Origin: Pseudomonadota bacterium
Lineage (GTDB): Bacteria > Pseudomonadota > Gammaproteobacteria > Burkholderiales > Burkholderiaceae_C
Direction of reading: 5' to 3'
Assembly: GCA_018241405.1 (NCBI GenBank)
Contig: JAFEDY010000010.1
Location: forward strand, 1 to 62,972
DNA: 62,972 nucleotides
Part shown: piece after piece, positions 34,054-42,326 of the stretch
Position numbering within the stretch: position 1 is the first letter of the stretch
How the letters are laid out: every line of letters starts with the position of its first letter
Made by a program: the position numbers and the translations under genes
The notes under the pieces: generated by a model
The model's database searches: none
Told to the model about the DNA's origin: nothing
The model's input: only the letters and a program-made list of their open reading frames with translations

Positions 34054-36084
34054 ATGAGCCTGCTCAACGTCGGCGCCCGCGCCCTCCTTGCCAACCAGGT
34101 GGCGCTGCAGACCACGGGCCACAACATTGCCAACGCCAGCACGGCCGGCTATTCGCGCCAGAGTGTGGACCTGCGGACCGAGCAGGGCCGGCTCACCGGC
34201 GCGGGCTACATCGGCAACGGCGTCAATGTCGCCACCATTGTGCGCAACCACGACGCGCTGCTCACGCGCCAGGCTGCCGCCGCCCAGGCGGTGCAGGCCG
34301 GCGACTCGGTGCGGTCCGAACGCCTGTCGCAGCTGCAGAACGTGTTCCAGGGCGGCACCAGCGGCCTGGGCGCGTCCATCACCGACATGCTCAACTCGCT
34401 GACCGACGTGGTGGCCTCGCCCAACGACATCACGGCCCGCACCGTCACGCTCACGCGCATGAACGAAATGGCATCGCGCATGCGTGGCAGCGCCACGCAG
34501 CTCAAGGAAATAGCGGACTCGGTCACCCAGCAGCTGGAGAACCACACAACACGCATCAACCAGCTGGCCCAGGGCATTGCCGAGGCCAATGAACAGATCT
34601 CGCGCGTGCGGGGCAACGGCCAGCCACCCAACGACCTGCTGGACAAACGCGACCAGTTGATCCGCGAGCTCAACCAGTACATACAGACCACGCAGATTGC
34701 GGCCGACGACGGCACGGTGGGCGTGTTCGTGGCCGGCAGCCAGCCGCTGGTGCTGGGCACCACCGCCACGTCGTTGTCGGTGGAAGAATCGCAAACGTTC
34801 CCCGGCAGCGGCCAGATGCGCCTGGTCTTCAACCGCCCGGGCTCGGCACCGGTGGAGCTGGAGGAAAGCATGCTCGGCGGCGGCGAAGTGGCGGGTCTGC
34901 TGAAATTCGCCAATAGCGACCTGGCCGAGGGAAGCAACCTGCTGGGGCGCATGGCGCTGGCCATCGGCACGGCGATGAACTATCAGCAGACGCTGGGGCT
35001 GACGCTGGATGGGCAAATGGGCAAGCCGCTGTTCGCGGTGCCTGCGAGCGTCAAAGGCCTGTCCAGCAATACCGCCACCGACGGTGGCGTGAAATTCAAC
35101 GACCCGACAAAATTTGCCGCCTCGGACTACGAGGTGCGCTTTACCGCATCCGGCGGCAATGCGGCGCAAATCATCCGGCTGTCGGACGGACAGGTGACGC
35201 AAGTGCCCGCCCTGGCGAATCTCACGTCGCCCAATGGCGTGACGGTCGATGGCCTGACGTTCTCCTTCACGACGCTGGGCGCCACGGACGAGCGCGTGCT
35301 GTTCAAACCCTTCGCCAGCGCCGCGGCCGATATGCAGTCCCTGGTGTACTCGCCGCGCGACCTGGCCGCCGCCAACCCCATCAATGCGGCCATGGGAACG
35401 TCCAACGGCGGCACGCTGCAGCTGGCGGGCCTCAAACCCACGGGCCAGCGGTGGAATGGCGTCACCGGCCAGGTGGACAACACTGGCAGCATCCAGGCAC
35501 CGCCAGGCCCCACGCCGCCAGCGGTGACGGGCGGCGGCGTCACGTTGACCTTTGCCGCGAATGGCACGTTCACCGTCAACGGCAATACCGATGCACCGCT
35601 GGACCTGGGCGTGAACCCGCCCGCTCCGATGACGCCGCCCTACCAGTACACGCCGGGCAAGCCCATTTCCATCGATGGCTGGGAGCTCACCTTGCAGGGC
35701 GCGCCCAAGGCCGGTGACAAGGTGACCGTGGGCAATGCCAAAGACCCGCAGTACGGCGACTGGTACACCCGCAACGCCGGCAACGCCAGCGCCCTCATGG
35801 CGCTGCGCGATGTGAAGATGTTCGACCAGTCCACGCTGTCCGACGGCTATGCCGGCCTCATGGCACAGGTGGGCACACGCACGCAGGGCGCGCAGTATGC
35901 GGCCAAGCTGTCGGACTCCATCGCCAGCAATCTGGAGACCAGCCGCACGGCGGTCTCCGGCGTGAACCTGGACGAAGAGGCCGCCAAGCTGATCCAGTAC
36001 CAACAGGCCTACCAGGCATCGGCCAAGGTGCTGCAGATCGCGCAGAACATCTTCGACAACCTCCTCCAATCCATGGGCCGATGA
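34054..36084 (+). CDS. flgK: Flagellar hook-associated protein 1 FlgK
   Basis: FlgK joins hook and filament. The 676-residue protein starts MSLLNVGARALLANQVALQTTGHNIANASTAGYSRQSVDL and ends GVNLDEEAAKLIQYQQAYQASAKVLQIAQNIFDNLLQSMG, the standard terminal coiled coils. The middle (about 330-560) is a large insertion rich in Pro, Thr and Gly compared with enterobacterial FlgK (about 550 residues), probably extra surface domains. Its stop touches flgL with one base between. Confidence 0.95.
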   Translation: MSLLNVGARALLANQVALQTTGHNIANASTAGYSRQSVDLRTEQGRLTGAGYIGNGVNVATIVRNHDALLTRQAAAAQAVQAGDSVRSERLSQLQNVFQGGTSGLGASITDMLNSLTDVVASPNDITARTVTLTRMNEMASRMRGSATQLKEIADSVTQQLENHTTRINQLAQGIAEANEQISRVRGNGQPPNDLLDKRDQLIRELNQYIQTTQIAADDGTVGVFVAGSQPLVLGTTATSLSVEESQTFPGSGQMRLVFNRPGSAPVELEESMLGGGEVAGLLKFANSDLAEGSNLLGRMALAIGTAMNYQQTLGLTLDGQMGKPLFAVPASVKGLSSNTATDGGVKFNDPTKFAASDYEVRFTASGGNAAQIIRLSDGQVTQVPALANLTSPNGVTVDGLTFSFTTLGATDERVLFKPFASAAADMQSLVYSPRDLAAANPINAAMGTSNGGTLQLAGLKPTGQRWNGVTGQVDNTGSIQAPPGPTPPAVTGGGVTLTFAANGTFTVNGNTDAPLDLGVNPPAPMTPPYQYTPGKPISIDGWELTLQGAPKAGDKVTVGNAKDPQYGDWYTRNAGNASALMALRDVKMFDQSTLSDGYAGLMAQVGTRTQGAQYAAKLSDSIASNLETSRTAVSGVNLDEEAAKLIQYQQAYQASAKVLQIAQNIFDNLLQSMGR

Positions 36085-36085
36085 C

Positions 36086-37339
36086 ATGACGAACTTCAAT
36101 CGCGTCAGCAGCGCCAACATGTACGACAGCACGCTGCGCAACCTGAGTGCGCGGCAGAAGACCCTGGCGGATCTGCAGGAAAACCTGACCTCGGGCAAGC
36201 GTGTGGTGCGGCCCAGCGACGACCCGGTGGCCGCCGCGCAGGCCGAGCGCGCGCTCACGCGCATCGGCCGCATCCAGACCGAGCAGCGCGCGCTGGAGGT
36301 GCAGCGCAACGCCATCACCCAGGCCGAGTCCACGCTGGGCGACGCCGTGGGCCTGGTGCAGGAGATTCGCCAACTCGTCGTGGCCGCCGGCGGCGGCGCG
36401 CTCAAGCCGGAGGATCGCAAGACCTACGCCAACCAGATCCAGAGCCTGCGCGAGCAGCTCAGCGACGTGATCAACCGCAAGGACACCAATGGCATACCGC
36501 TGCTGGGTGCGCTGGGCAGTGCGCTGGAGCCCTTTACGGGCCCGCTGAGCGGCAGCCCCGACTATCTGTTCTCGGGCCTGCCTGGTCAGGGCAGCAGCAA
36601 TGACATGTCCATCACTTCCACGCTGGACGGTCATGCGGCCCTGATGTTCGATCCCAAGCGCGACGGCGTGTACCAGGCCGGCGTGAGCGTCATCCCGAGT
36701 GGCCGTGCGCTCACCACGTCGGCCATCACGCCGACAAATCTCAGCCAGGTCACGGGCGACGGCTACCGCATCGACTTCACGGCAGTGGTACCGGGCGCCA
36801 CGCCCGGCACCAGCTCTGCCACCTACACCATCACCAACACCACCACGGGTGTGACCTCCGCGCCCATCACGGCGCCCGACTTTACGCCGGACAAGGGCGG
36901 CACCATCTCCGTCACCGGGGTGCCGGGCATGACGTTCAGCGTCACGGGCACACCTGCTGCCGGCGACGCCATCACGCTGCAACCCAGCCCCAGCCTGATG
37001 AGCAGCATTGACGGCGCCATTCAGGGCATAGGCGGCGCGGCCAACAACAACGCCGCCAACCAGGCCGTGGGCCAGGCGCTGGCGAGCATCGACGCCGGCA
37101 TGGAGCGCCTGAGCAATATGCGCGGCTACGCGGGCGAGCTGCTCAACCGCGCCGACCGCATCACGGGTGACCAGGGCCGGCGCTCCATCCAGCTGGAGGC
37201 CGACCGCTCGCGTGCCGAGGACCTGGACATGGTCAAGGGCATCTCCGACTTCCAGAACGCCAACGTGGGCTATGAGGCCGCGCTCAAGTCCTACGCCCAG
37301 GTGCAGCGCCTGTCGCTGTTCAATTTCATCAATGGATAG
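36086..37339 (+). CDS. flgL: Flagellar hook-associated protein 3 FlgL
   Basis: This 417-residue second junction protein begins NFNRVSSANMYDSTLRNLSARQKTLADLQENLTSGKRVVRPSDDPVAAAQAERAL (flagellin-like N-terminus) and ends LDMVKGISDFQNANVGYEAALKSYAQVQRLSLFNFING. It is longer than the E. coli form (317 residues) because of a variable middle of about 100 residues (about 215-310). It is last in the flg operon and a perfect palindrome follows. Confidence 0.95.
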   Translation: MTNFNRVSSANMYDSTLRNLSARQKTLADLQENLTSGKRVVRPSDDPVAAAQAERALTRIGRIQTEQRALEVQRNAITQAESTLGDAVGLVQEIRQLVVAAGGGALKPEDRKTYANQIQSLREQLSDVINRKDTNGIPLLGALGSALEPFTGPLSGSPDYLFSGLPGQGSSNDMSITSTLDGHAALMFDPKRDGVYQAGVSVIPSGRALTTSAITPTNLSQVTGDGYRIDFTAVVPGATPGTSSATYTITNTTTGVTSAPITAPDFTPDKGGTISVTGVPGMTFSVTGTPAAGDAITLQPSPSLMSSIDGAIQGIGGAANNNAANQAVGQALASIDAGMERLSNMRGYAGELLNRADRITGDQGRRSIQLEADRSRAEDLDMVKGISDFQNANVGYEAALKSYAQVQRLSLFNFING

Positions 37340-37343
37340 CCGT

Positions 37344-37361
37344 ATGCCACCGCGGTGGCAT
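37344..37361 (+). terminator. Perfect 18-bp palindrome after flgL
   Basis: ATGCCACCGCGGTGGCAT is fully self-complementary and lies 4 bp past the flgL stop. No strong T-run follows (TGACAATGTC), so it would be a weak intrinsic terminator or a Rho-dependent stop aid. It marks the end of the flg operon. Confidence 0.55.
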
Positions 37362-37400
37362 GACAATGTCAACCTTCGTCATGATGCTTGACCCCGCCCC

Positions 37401-38621
37401 ATGGTCCAATCCGTCCTAGGCAGCCTGGTACTGGGTTACCGCCCCCTGTGGAATGCCGCGCGCAAGCTCGCCGGCGTGCAGCTGTACGTGCATGGCCAGG
37501 GCACGGCGCTGGTGGATGCGCCGCACCTGCTGCGCACCATCGAGGAGTTGTGGAGCGCCGGCTCGCCGCCGCTGCTGCTGTCGCCGCGTTCGCAGCCGCT
37601 GCTCATGGACCTGCTGGAGCACGCGCCGCGCGGTGCGCCCTGGATCGAGGTGCCAGGCAGCTGGTTGGCGCAGCCCGCTTTGCGCGAACGCGCGCGCCAG
37701 GCCCGCGCCCGTGGCCTGCGCCTGGTGTGGAGCGGCGCTCTCGAACGCCTGCCCGACGCTGAAACGGCGCGGCTGTTCGACAACAGCCTGCTGCACCTGT
37801 CCGGCGGCGACGCGGTGCACGCACTGCAGGCTGCCGCGGCTGCGCAGAGCAGCCCCCTCATCGCGGGGCAGCTGTACGACAACGTGGCCAGCCGTGCGCT
37901 GCTGGCGCATTGCCTGGACCAGGGCGGTGCCCTGGCTGTGGCCGGCTGGCCGCAGGAAGACGTGCTGCATGCGCTGCGCCGCCAGCCGCTGCAGCCCGCG
38001 CATGAGGTGATGCAAAGCCTGCTCAAGGCGATCGAGCAGGACCAGTCCATGGACCGCTTCGAGCAGATCCTGGGCGAGGACCCGCTGTTGGCCTACCGCT
38101 TCATGACCTACACCAACTCGGCGGCGCTGGGCCTGCGCACGGGCGTGGACTCGCTGCGCCGCGGCCTCCTGATGATGGGCTACGGGTCGCTGGGGCGCTG
38201 GCTGATGGAGCAGCTGCCGCATGCGGCAGCCGAGCCCGACCTGCGCCCGATCCGCAGCGCCATGGTGCTGCGCGCGCGGCTGACGGAGCAACTGCTCGAA
38301 TCCGGCGCAGGCAAGGACCTGCGCCGCGAGGTCTACCTGTGCGGCCTGTTCTCGCAGCTCGACGAGCTGTTGCACGAACCCCTGGGCACGATACTGCGCC
38401 GCGTGCCGCTGTCCGAGCGCGTGTACAACGCCGCGGTGCTGCGCACCGGCCCCTACGCCCCCAGCCTGGAGCTGGCCTGCGCGCTGGAGAGCGAGGACGC
38501 GGGCAGCATCGTCCAGCTGTGCGAGGCGCACGAGCTGGAGCCCGAATATGTCAACCGCGCGCTGCTGCGCGTGCTGTCCGAACTGACGGTGGAACGCCCC
38601 GCCGCGCGTGGAGATCGTTGA
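37401..38621 (+). CDS. HDOD-domain signalling protein with degenerate EAL-like N-terminus
   Basis: This 406-residue cytoplasmic protein combines an N-terminal half resembling EAL-type proteins (VLGYRPLWNAARKLAGVQLYV, LLLSPRSQPLLMDLLEHAP, ARARGLRLVWSGAL) but lacking EAL catalytic residues, and a C-terminal HDOD domain (about residues 200-390: LLKAIEQDQSMDRFEQILGEDPLLAYRFMTYTNSAALGLR). This YuxH-like layout is common in regulators of motility and c-di-GMP responses. It lies 61 bp after flgL, just past the palindrome. I cannot say what it senses. Confidence 0.83.
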   Translation: MVQSVLGSLVLGYRPLWNAARKLAGVQLYVHGQGTALVDAPHLLRTIEELWSAGSPPLLLSPRSQPLLMDLLEHAPRGAPWIEVPGSWLAQPALRERARQARARGLRLVWSGALERLPDAETARLFDNSLLHLSGGDAVHALQAAAAAQSSPLIAGQLYDNVASRALLAHCLDQGGALAVAGWPQEDVLHALRRQPLQPAHEVMQSLLKAIEQDQSMDRFEQILGEDPLLAYRFMTYTNSAALGLRTGVDSLRRGLLMMGYGSLGRWLMEQLPHAAAEPDLRPIRSAMVLRARLTEQLLESGAGKDLRREVYLCGLFSQLDELLHEPLGTILRRVPLSERVYNAAVLRTGPYAPSLELACALESEDAGSIVQLCEAHELEPEYVNRALLRVLSELTVERPAARGDR

Positions 38622-38667
38622 GACCGTTGGGACAATAGCGGCTTCTCTTTTCTCAGGCGCAAGAACC

Positions 38668-40077
38668 ATGGGCGCAACAGGCTCCTCCGGCACCACCAAC
38701 ACCACCGTACTCACGACCGGCGCAACGCGCGGCGGTTTTTCCTCCAGCCTGGGCGTGCTGGCCGCCACCCTGGGCTCGGCCGTGGGGCTGGGCAATATCT
38801 GGAAGTTCCCCTCGCTCACCGGTGCCAACGGCGGCGCGGGTTTTCTGCTGGTCTACCTGCTGTCCACGCTGCTCATCGGCCTGCCGCTGATGATTGCCGA
38901 GATCGCCATCGGCCGCCAGGCGCGCGCCAACCCGATATCGGCGCTGCGCCAGCTCAAACCCCGCGGCGCGCCCTGGTGGCTGATCGGCGCGGCGGGCATG
39001 GCGGCGGCGTTCCTGATCCTGTCGTTCTACTCCGAGGTCGTGGCCTGGGTGTTCGCCTACGTCGCCAAGGCGCTGGCGGGCAGCCTGCTGTCCAGCGACC
39101 CGGCGCAGACGCAGGCCAGCTTCGACGCCTTGGTCACCGACCCGGTGCAGTCGCTGCTGTGGCAATGGGTGGTGCTGGGCTTCATCGGCGGCATCCTGCT
39201 GCTGGGCGTCACCAAGGGCATCGAGGCGGTGACCAAGAAGCTCATGCCGCTCTTGTTCCTGCTGCTGCTCCTGCTGTGCGGCTACAGCCTGACGCTGCCG
39301 GGCCGGGCCCAGGCGCTGGCCTTTCTGTTCGCACCCGAGAGGCATAGGATCACGCCCGCCGTGGTGCTCACCGCCATGGGTCTCGCGTTCTTCAAGCTGT
39401 CGATCGGCATGGGCACCATGATGACCTACGGCAGCTACTTCACGCCCGGCCAGAACATCCCCGCCACGGCCACGCGCGTCATGCTGGCGGATCTGTCGGT
39501 GTCGCTGCTGGCCGGCATGGCCATCTTCCCGGCGGTGTTCAGCTTCGGCTTTGCACCCTCGGCCGGCCCGTCGCTGGTGTTCATCACCATTCCGGCGGTG
39601 TTCGCGCAGATGCCGGGCGGGCAGCTGCTGCTGGCAGCCTTCTTCATCCTCACGGCCATCGCCGCCACGGGCGCCATGCTGTCCATCATGGAGGTGCCGG
39701 TCGTCACCCTGCACGAGCGCTGGGGCCTGACGCGGCCCAGGGCCACGCTGCTCACCCTGCTGGTACTGATGCTGCTGGGCGCGGGCTGTGCACTCAGCCA
39801 GAGCACGCTGGCGCATGTGCGGCCCGGCGGGCGCACGCTGTTCGACTGGGCGGACTACCTCTCGTCCAATCTGCTCATGCCCGCGGGCGGCATCGCCATC
39901 GCGCTCTTCGTCGGCTGGGCCTGGGGCGAACGCGCGTTTGCGGCGCAGCTGTCCAACCTGGGCGACCTGGACAACCAGGCCCTGGCGCGAGTGCTGTGGC
40001 TGCTGCTGCGCTGGGTCACGCCGGCCCTGATCTTGCTGGTCATGCTGACGGGGCTGGGGGTGTTTTCCGGCGCCTGA
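38668..40077 (+). CDS. Sodium-dependent transporter of the neurotransmitter:sodium symporter (SNF) family
   Basis: This 469-residue membrane protein of the NSS/LeuT fold has the signature LGSAVGLGNIWKFPSLTGANGGAGFLLVYLL in helix 1 and further helices to ILLVMLTGLGVF. Bacterial NSS proteins import amino acids with Na+; the substrate is unknown. The ATG at 38668 was chosen over one at 38608, which lies inside the HDOD gene's end. The N-terminal tail (residues 1-25, Thr- and Gly-rich) is short. Confidence 0.92.
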   Translation: MGATGSSGTTNTTVLTTGATRGGFSSSLGVLAATLGSAVGLGNIWKFPSLTGANGGAGFLLVYLLSTLLIGLPLMIAEIAIGRQARANPISALRQLKPRGAPWWLIGAAGMAAAFLILSFYSEVVAWVFAYVAKALAGSLLSSDPAQTQASFDALVTDPVQSLLWQWVVLGFIGGILLLGVTKGIEAVTKKLMPLLFLLLLLLCGYSLTLPGRAQALAFLFAPERHRITPAVVLTAMGLAFFKLSIGMGTMMTYGSYFTPGQNIPATATRVMLADLSVSLLAGMAIFPAVFSFGFAPSAGPSLVFITIPAVFAQMPGGQLLLAAFFILTAIAATGAMLSIMEVPVVTLHERWGLTRPRATLLTLLVLMLLGAGCALSQSTLAHVRPGGRTLFDWADYLSSNLLMPAGGIAIALFVGWAWGERAFAAQLSNLGDLDNQALARVLWLLLRWVTPALILLVMLTGLGVFSGA

Positions 40078-40153
40078 AGGTGTTGCCCGGCCCGTGTGCC
40101 TTGCGCCACGCGCCGCGGGGCCGCATCATGGTCTTTCTTGCCAAGGAGCCGCC

Positions 40154-41155
40154 ATGTCATCCGCCCTCCACCCCACCCCCTTGTGCCAACTGCTGGGCTG
40201 CCGCCTGCCCATCGTGCTGGCGGGCATGGGCGGCGTGGCGCGCTCAGAACTTGTGGCCGCCGTCACCGAGGCCGGCGCCTTCGGCTTCCTGGGCATGGTG
40301 CGCGAGCCGCCGGCGCTGATCGAGCGCGAGGTGACCCAGGTGCGCGCACGCAGCAATGCCCCCTTCGGCGTCAACCTGATCCCCGCCGCCACGCCGGCGC
40401 CGCTGCTGCGCGACCAGATAGCCCTGTGCATCGCGCTCGCCGTGCCCGTGGTCTGCCTGTTCTGGGACGTGGATCGCGCCGTGGTCGCCCGGCTGCGCGA
40501 TGCCGGCATCACCGTGGTCTACCAGGTGGGGTCGGTGGCGGACGCGCTGGCCGCCCAGGATGCCGGCGCGCAGGCCCTCATCGCCCAGGGCGTGGAGGCC
40601 GGCGGCCATGTGCGCGGGCGCCAGCCGCTGGATGCGCTGCTGGCCGATGTGCTGGCCGCCACGCCGCTGCCCGTGGCCGCCGCGGGCGGCCTGGCCGACG
40701 GCCGCGACGTGGCGCGCGTGCTGGCCCTGGGCGCCCAGGCCGCCGTGTTGGGCACGGCCCTGATCGCCACGCAGGAGTCCTTTGCGCACGACTACCACAA
40801 GCGCCGCCTGGTCGCGGCGCGCGCCAGCGACACGCTGCTGACCGAGGACTTCCACGTCAACTGGCCGCCCCATGCGGCCGTGCGCGTGCTCAGAAACAGC
40901 GTCACGCGCGGCGAGCGCGGCGACCCGTTCGGCGCCACGCCGACCGCCGGCCGCACGGTGATCGGCGAGGAAGAAGGCCGCCCCATCCATTTGTTCAGCA
41001 CCGACTCGCCGCTGCGCTCCATGAGCGGCGACTTCGAAGCCATGGCGCTCTACGCCGGCCGCGGCGTGGACCGCATCGCGGATATGGAGCCGGCCGCCGA
41101 TTGCGTACGGCGGATTGCGGCAGAGGCTGCTGCGCAAAGGGCTAACCGCCAGTGA
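40154..41155 (+). CDS. Nitronate monooxygenase/2-nitropropane dioxygenase-like FMN protein
   Basis: This 333-residue TIM-barrel protein has the NMO-family N-terminus LGCRLPIVLAGMGGVARSELVAAVTEAGAFGFLGM, the motif QGVEAGGHVRG and the FMN-phosphate loop AAGGLADGRDVARVLALGAQAAVLGTALIATQES. It oxidises alkyl nitronates in relatives; some members are enoyl-ACP reductases (FabK). A good ribosome-binding site (aaggagcc) precedes ATG 40154. It follows the NSS transporter by 76 bp. The exact reaction is unassigned. Confidence 0.88.
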   Translation: MSSALHPTPLCQLLGCRLPIVLAGMGGVARSELVAAVTEAGAFGFLGMVREPPALIEREVTQVRARSNAPFGVNLIPAATPAPLLRDQIALCIALAVPVVCLFWDVDRAVVARLRDAGITVVYQVGSVADALAAQDAGAQALIAQGVEAGGHVRGRQPLDALLADVLAATPLPVAAAGGLADGRDVARVLALGAQAAVLGTALIATQESFAHDYHKRRLVAARASDTLLTEDFHVNWPPHAAVRVLRNSVTRGERGDPFGATPTAGRTVIGEEEGRPIHLFSTDSPLRSMSGDFEAMALYAGRGVDRIADMEPAADCVRRIAAEAAAQRANRQ

Positions 41156-41201
41156 GCCCGCGCCCGCAGGGACGAAAAAAGCGAAAACCCGTGAGCAGAG
41201 G

Positions 41202-42104
41202 TTATCCGCCCATGGCACCCAAGACGCCCATGACCTCTTCTCCGAACAATAGGCTCGCCAGGCCACGGCCCTGCTTTTCGCGGCGCACCAGGGACAGGGA
41301 ATTTTTGCTGAACGCACGATCGCGGATTTGGCGGTAGGTGAGCAGTTCCTGGCGATGTTCCTCGGCAATGTCGAATTTGCTCAGAAAGGCGATCCCCTCA
41401 CTCGCTGCCGCCAGGCGTTTCATGGTCTCGATGGAGTTTGTCTGGAATGCAGGCTGGACGTGGACTCCGGCTTCGGCAAAGGTGTCTGCGATGATGCCGT
41501 GGATCAGCATTGACTGATCGGCAAAGATGAGCGGGTAGGCGACGCAATGGGCCAGTGGTATGGACTCCATGCGTGCCAATGCGTGGCGCGGCGAGATCAC
41601 CGCGCCCAGGCGCGCATCCACCTCCCAGAGGCTTTGCAGTTGCGGTGAGGCAGGAAGGTTGAAACCCAGGCCCAGATCCGCATCGCCACTGACGATGGCC
41701 TCCAGGATCTCGCGCACAAACAGCACGCGGATCACGATCCGGATTTGCGGATGGCGTGCAGCGAAACTGGCCGCCGCAGCGGCCACGATGCCACTGGCCA
41801 GGCCGGTCATGGTGGCGATGATCACCTCGCCGCTTTGCAGCGTTTTCAGGTCACGGATTTCTGCCTCGACCTGGCGAAATTCCAGCATGGTTTTGCGCAC
41901 ATGCGCCAGCAGGATCTCCCCTGCAGGCGTGGGCCGCAGTCCGCGCGGCAGGCGCTCGAAAAGCGGCTCGCCGATCTCCTCTTCCAGGAGCAGGACATGC
42001 TTGTTGATCGCGGAGGGGGCAATGTGCAGGCGCTCGCCCGCCGCACGGATGGAGCCGCAGCGAGCCACCTCGTCGATGTAGCGCAGCAGGCGGGAATGGA
42101 GCAT
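41202..42104 (-). CDS. LysR family transcriptional regulator
   Basis: The 300-residue LTTR has an N-terminal winged helix-turn-helix (LLRYIDEVARCGSIRAAGERLHIAPSAINKHVLLLEEEIGEPLFERLPRGLRPTPAG) and a substrate-binding domain (about 90-290). The ATG at 42104 opens the standard LysR start; one at 42131 adds nine residues. It is divergent from the deaminase-like gene, with a 222-bp AT-rich gap. The ligand is unknown but the linked amidohydrolase and transporters suggest a purine- or pyrimidine-like compound. Confidence 0.9.
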   Translation of the reverse strand: MLHSRLLRYIDEVARCGSIRAAGERLHIAPSAINKHVLLLEEEIGEPLFERLPRGLRPTPAGEILLAHVRKTMLEFRQVEAEIRDLKTLQSGEVIIATMTGLASGIVAAAAASFAARHPQIRIVIRVLFVREILEAIVSGDADLGLGFNLPASPQLQSLWEVDARLGAVISPRHALARMESIPLAHCVAYPLIFADQSMLIHGIIADTFAEAGVHVQPAFQTNSIETMKRLAAASEGIAFLSKFDIAEEHRQELLTYRQIRDRAFSKNSLSLVRREKQGRGLASLLFGEEVMGVLGAMGG

Positions 42105-42256
42105 GCGGTGGAGCGTACTCGAAAAGTGCACGGTGCGCGCAAAAATCGGCGCTTTTCAGAAGCAGTATTTTCAGTTTTCATTACGCCTGTCGCGGTTGTT
42201 TTGACGGCATAAAAAATAGTCGAACAAAGCATTCCCGGCCTTGCGTGCCGCAGATA

Positions 42257-42270
42257 TTGATCTAGATCAA
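42257..42270 (+). promoter_or_regulatory. Perfect FNR/ANR box upstream of the amidohydrolase operon
   Basis: TTGATCTAGATCAA equals the FNR/ANR consensus TTGAT-N4-ATCAA without mismatch. Its centre is 63 nt before the ATG at 42327. A TAAAAAT stretch at 42294-42300 could be the -10; a start near 42305 would place the box at about -41.5, the classical activating position. It lies nearer the amidohydrolase than lysR (153 nt from its ATG). Confidence 0.75.
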
Positions 42271-42326
42271 GTAAATAGATTTTTCTGTGGTTTTAAAAAT
42301 AGCTCATGAGATAAGCGAGACAAACC

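Noticed and set aside
33421..36420. A 999-codon open frame on the minus strand opposite flgJ, flgK and flgL
   Set aside because: It is antisense to three well-recognised flagellar genes. Its composition (His, Arg, Val, Gly-rich, no motifs) is what high-GC complement frames give.
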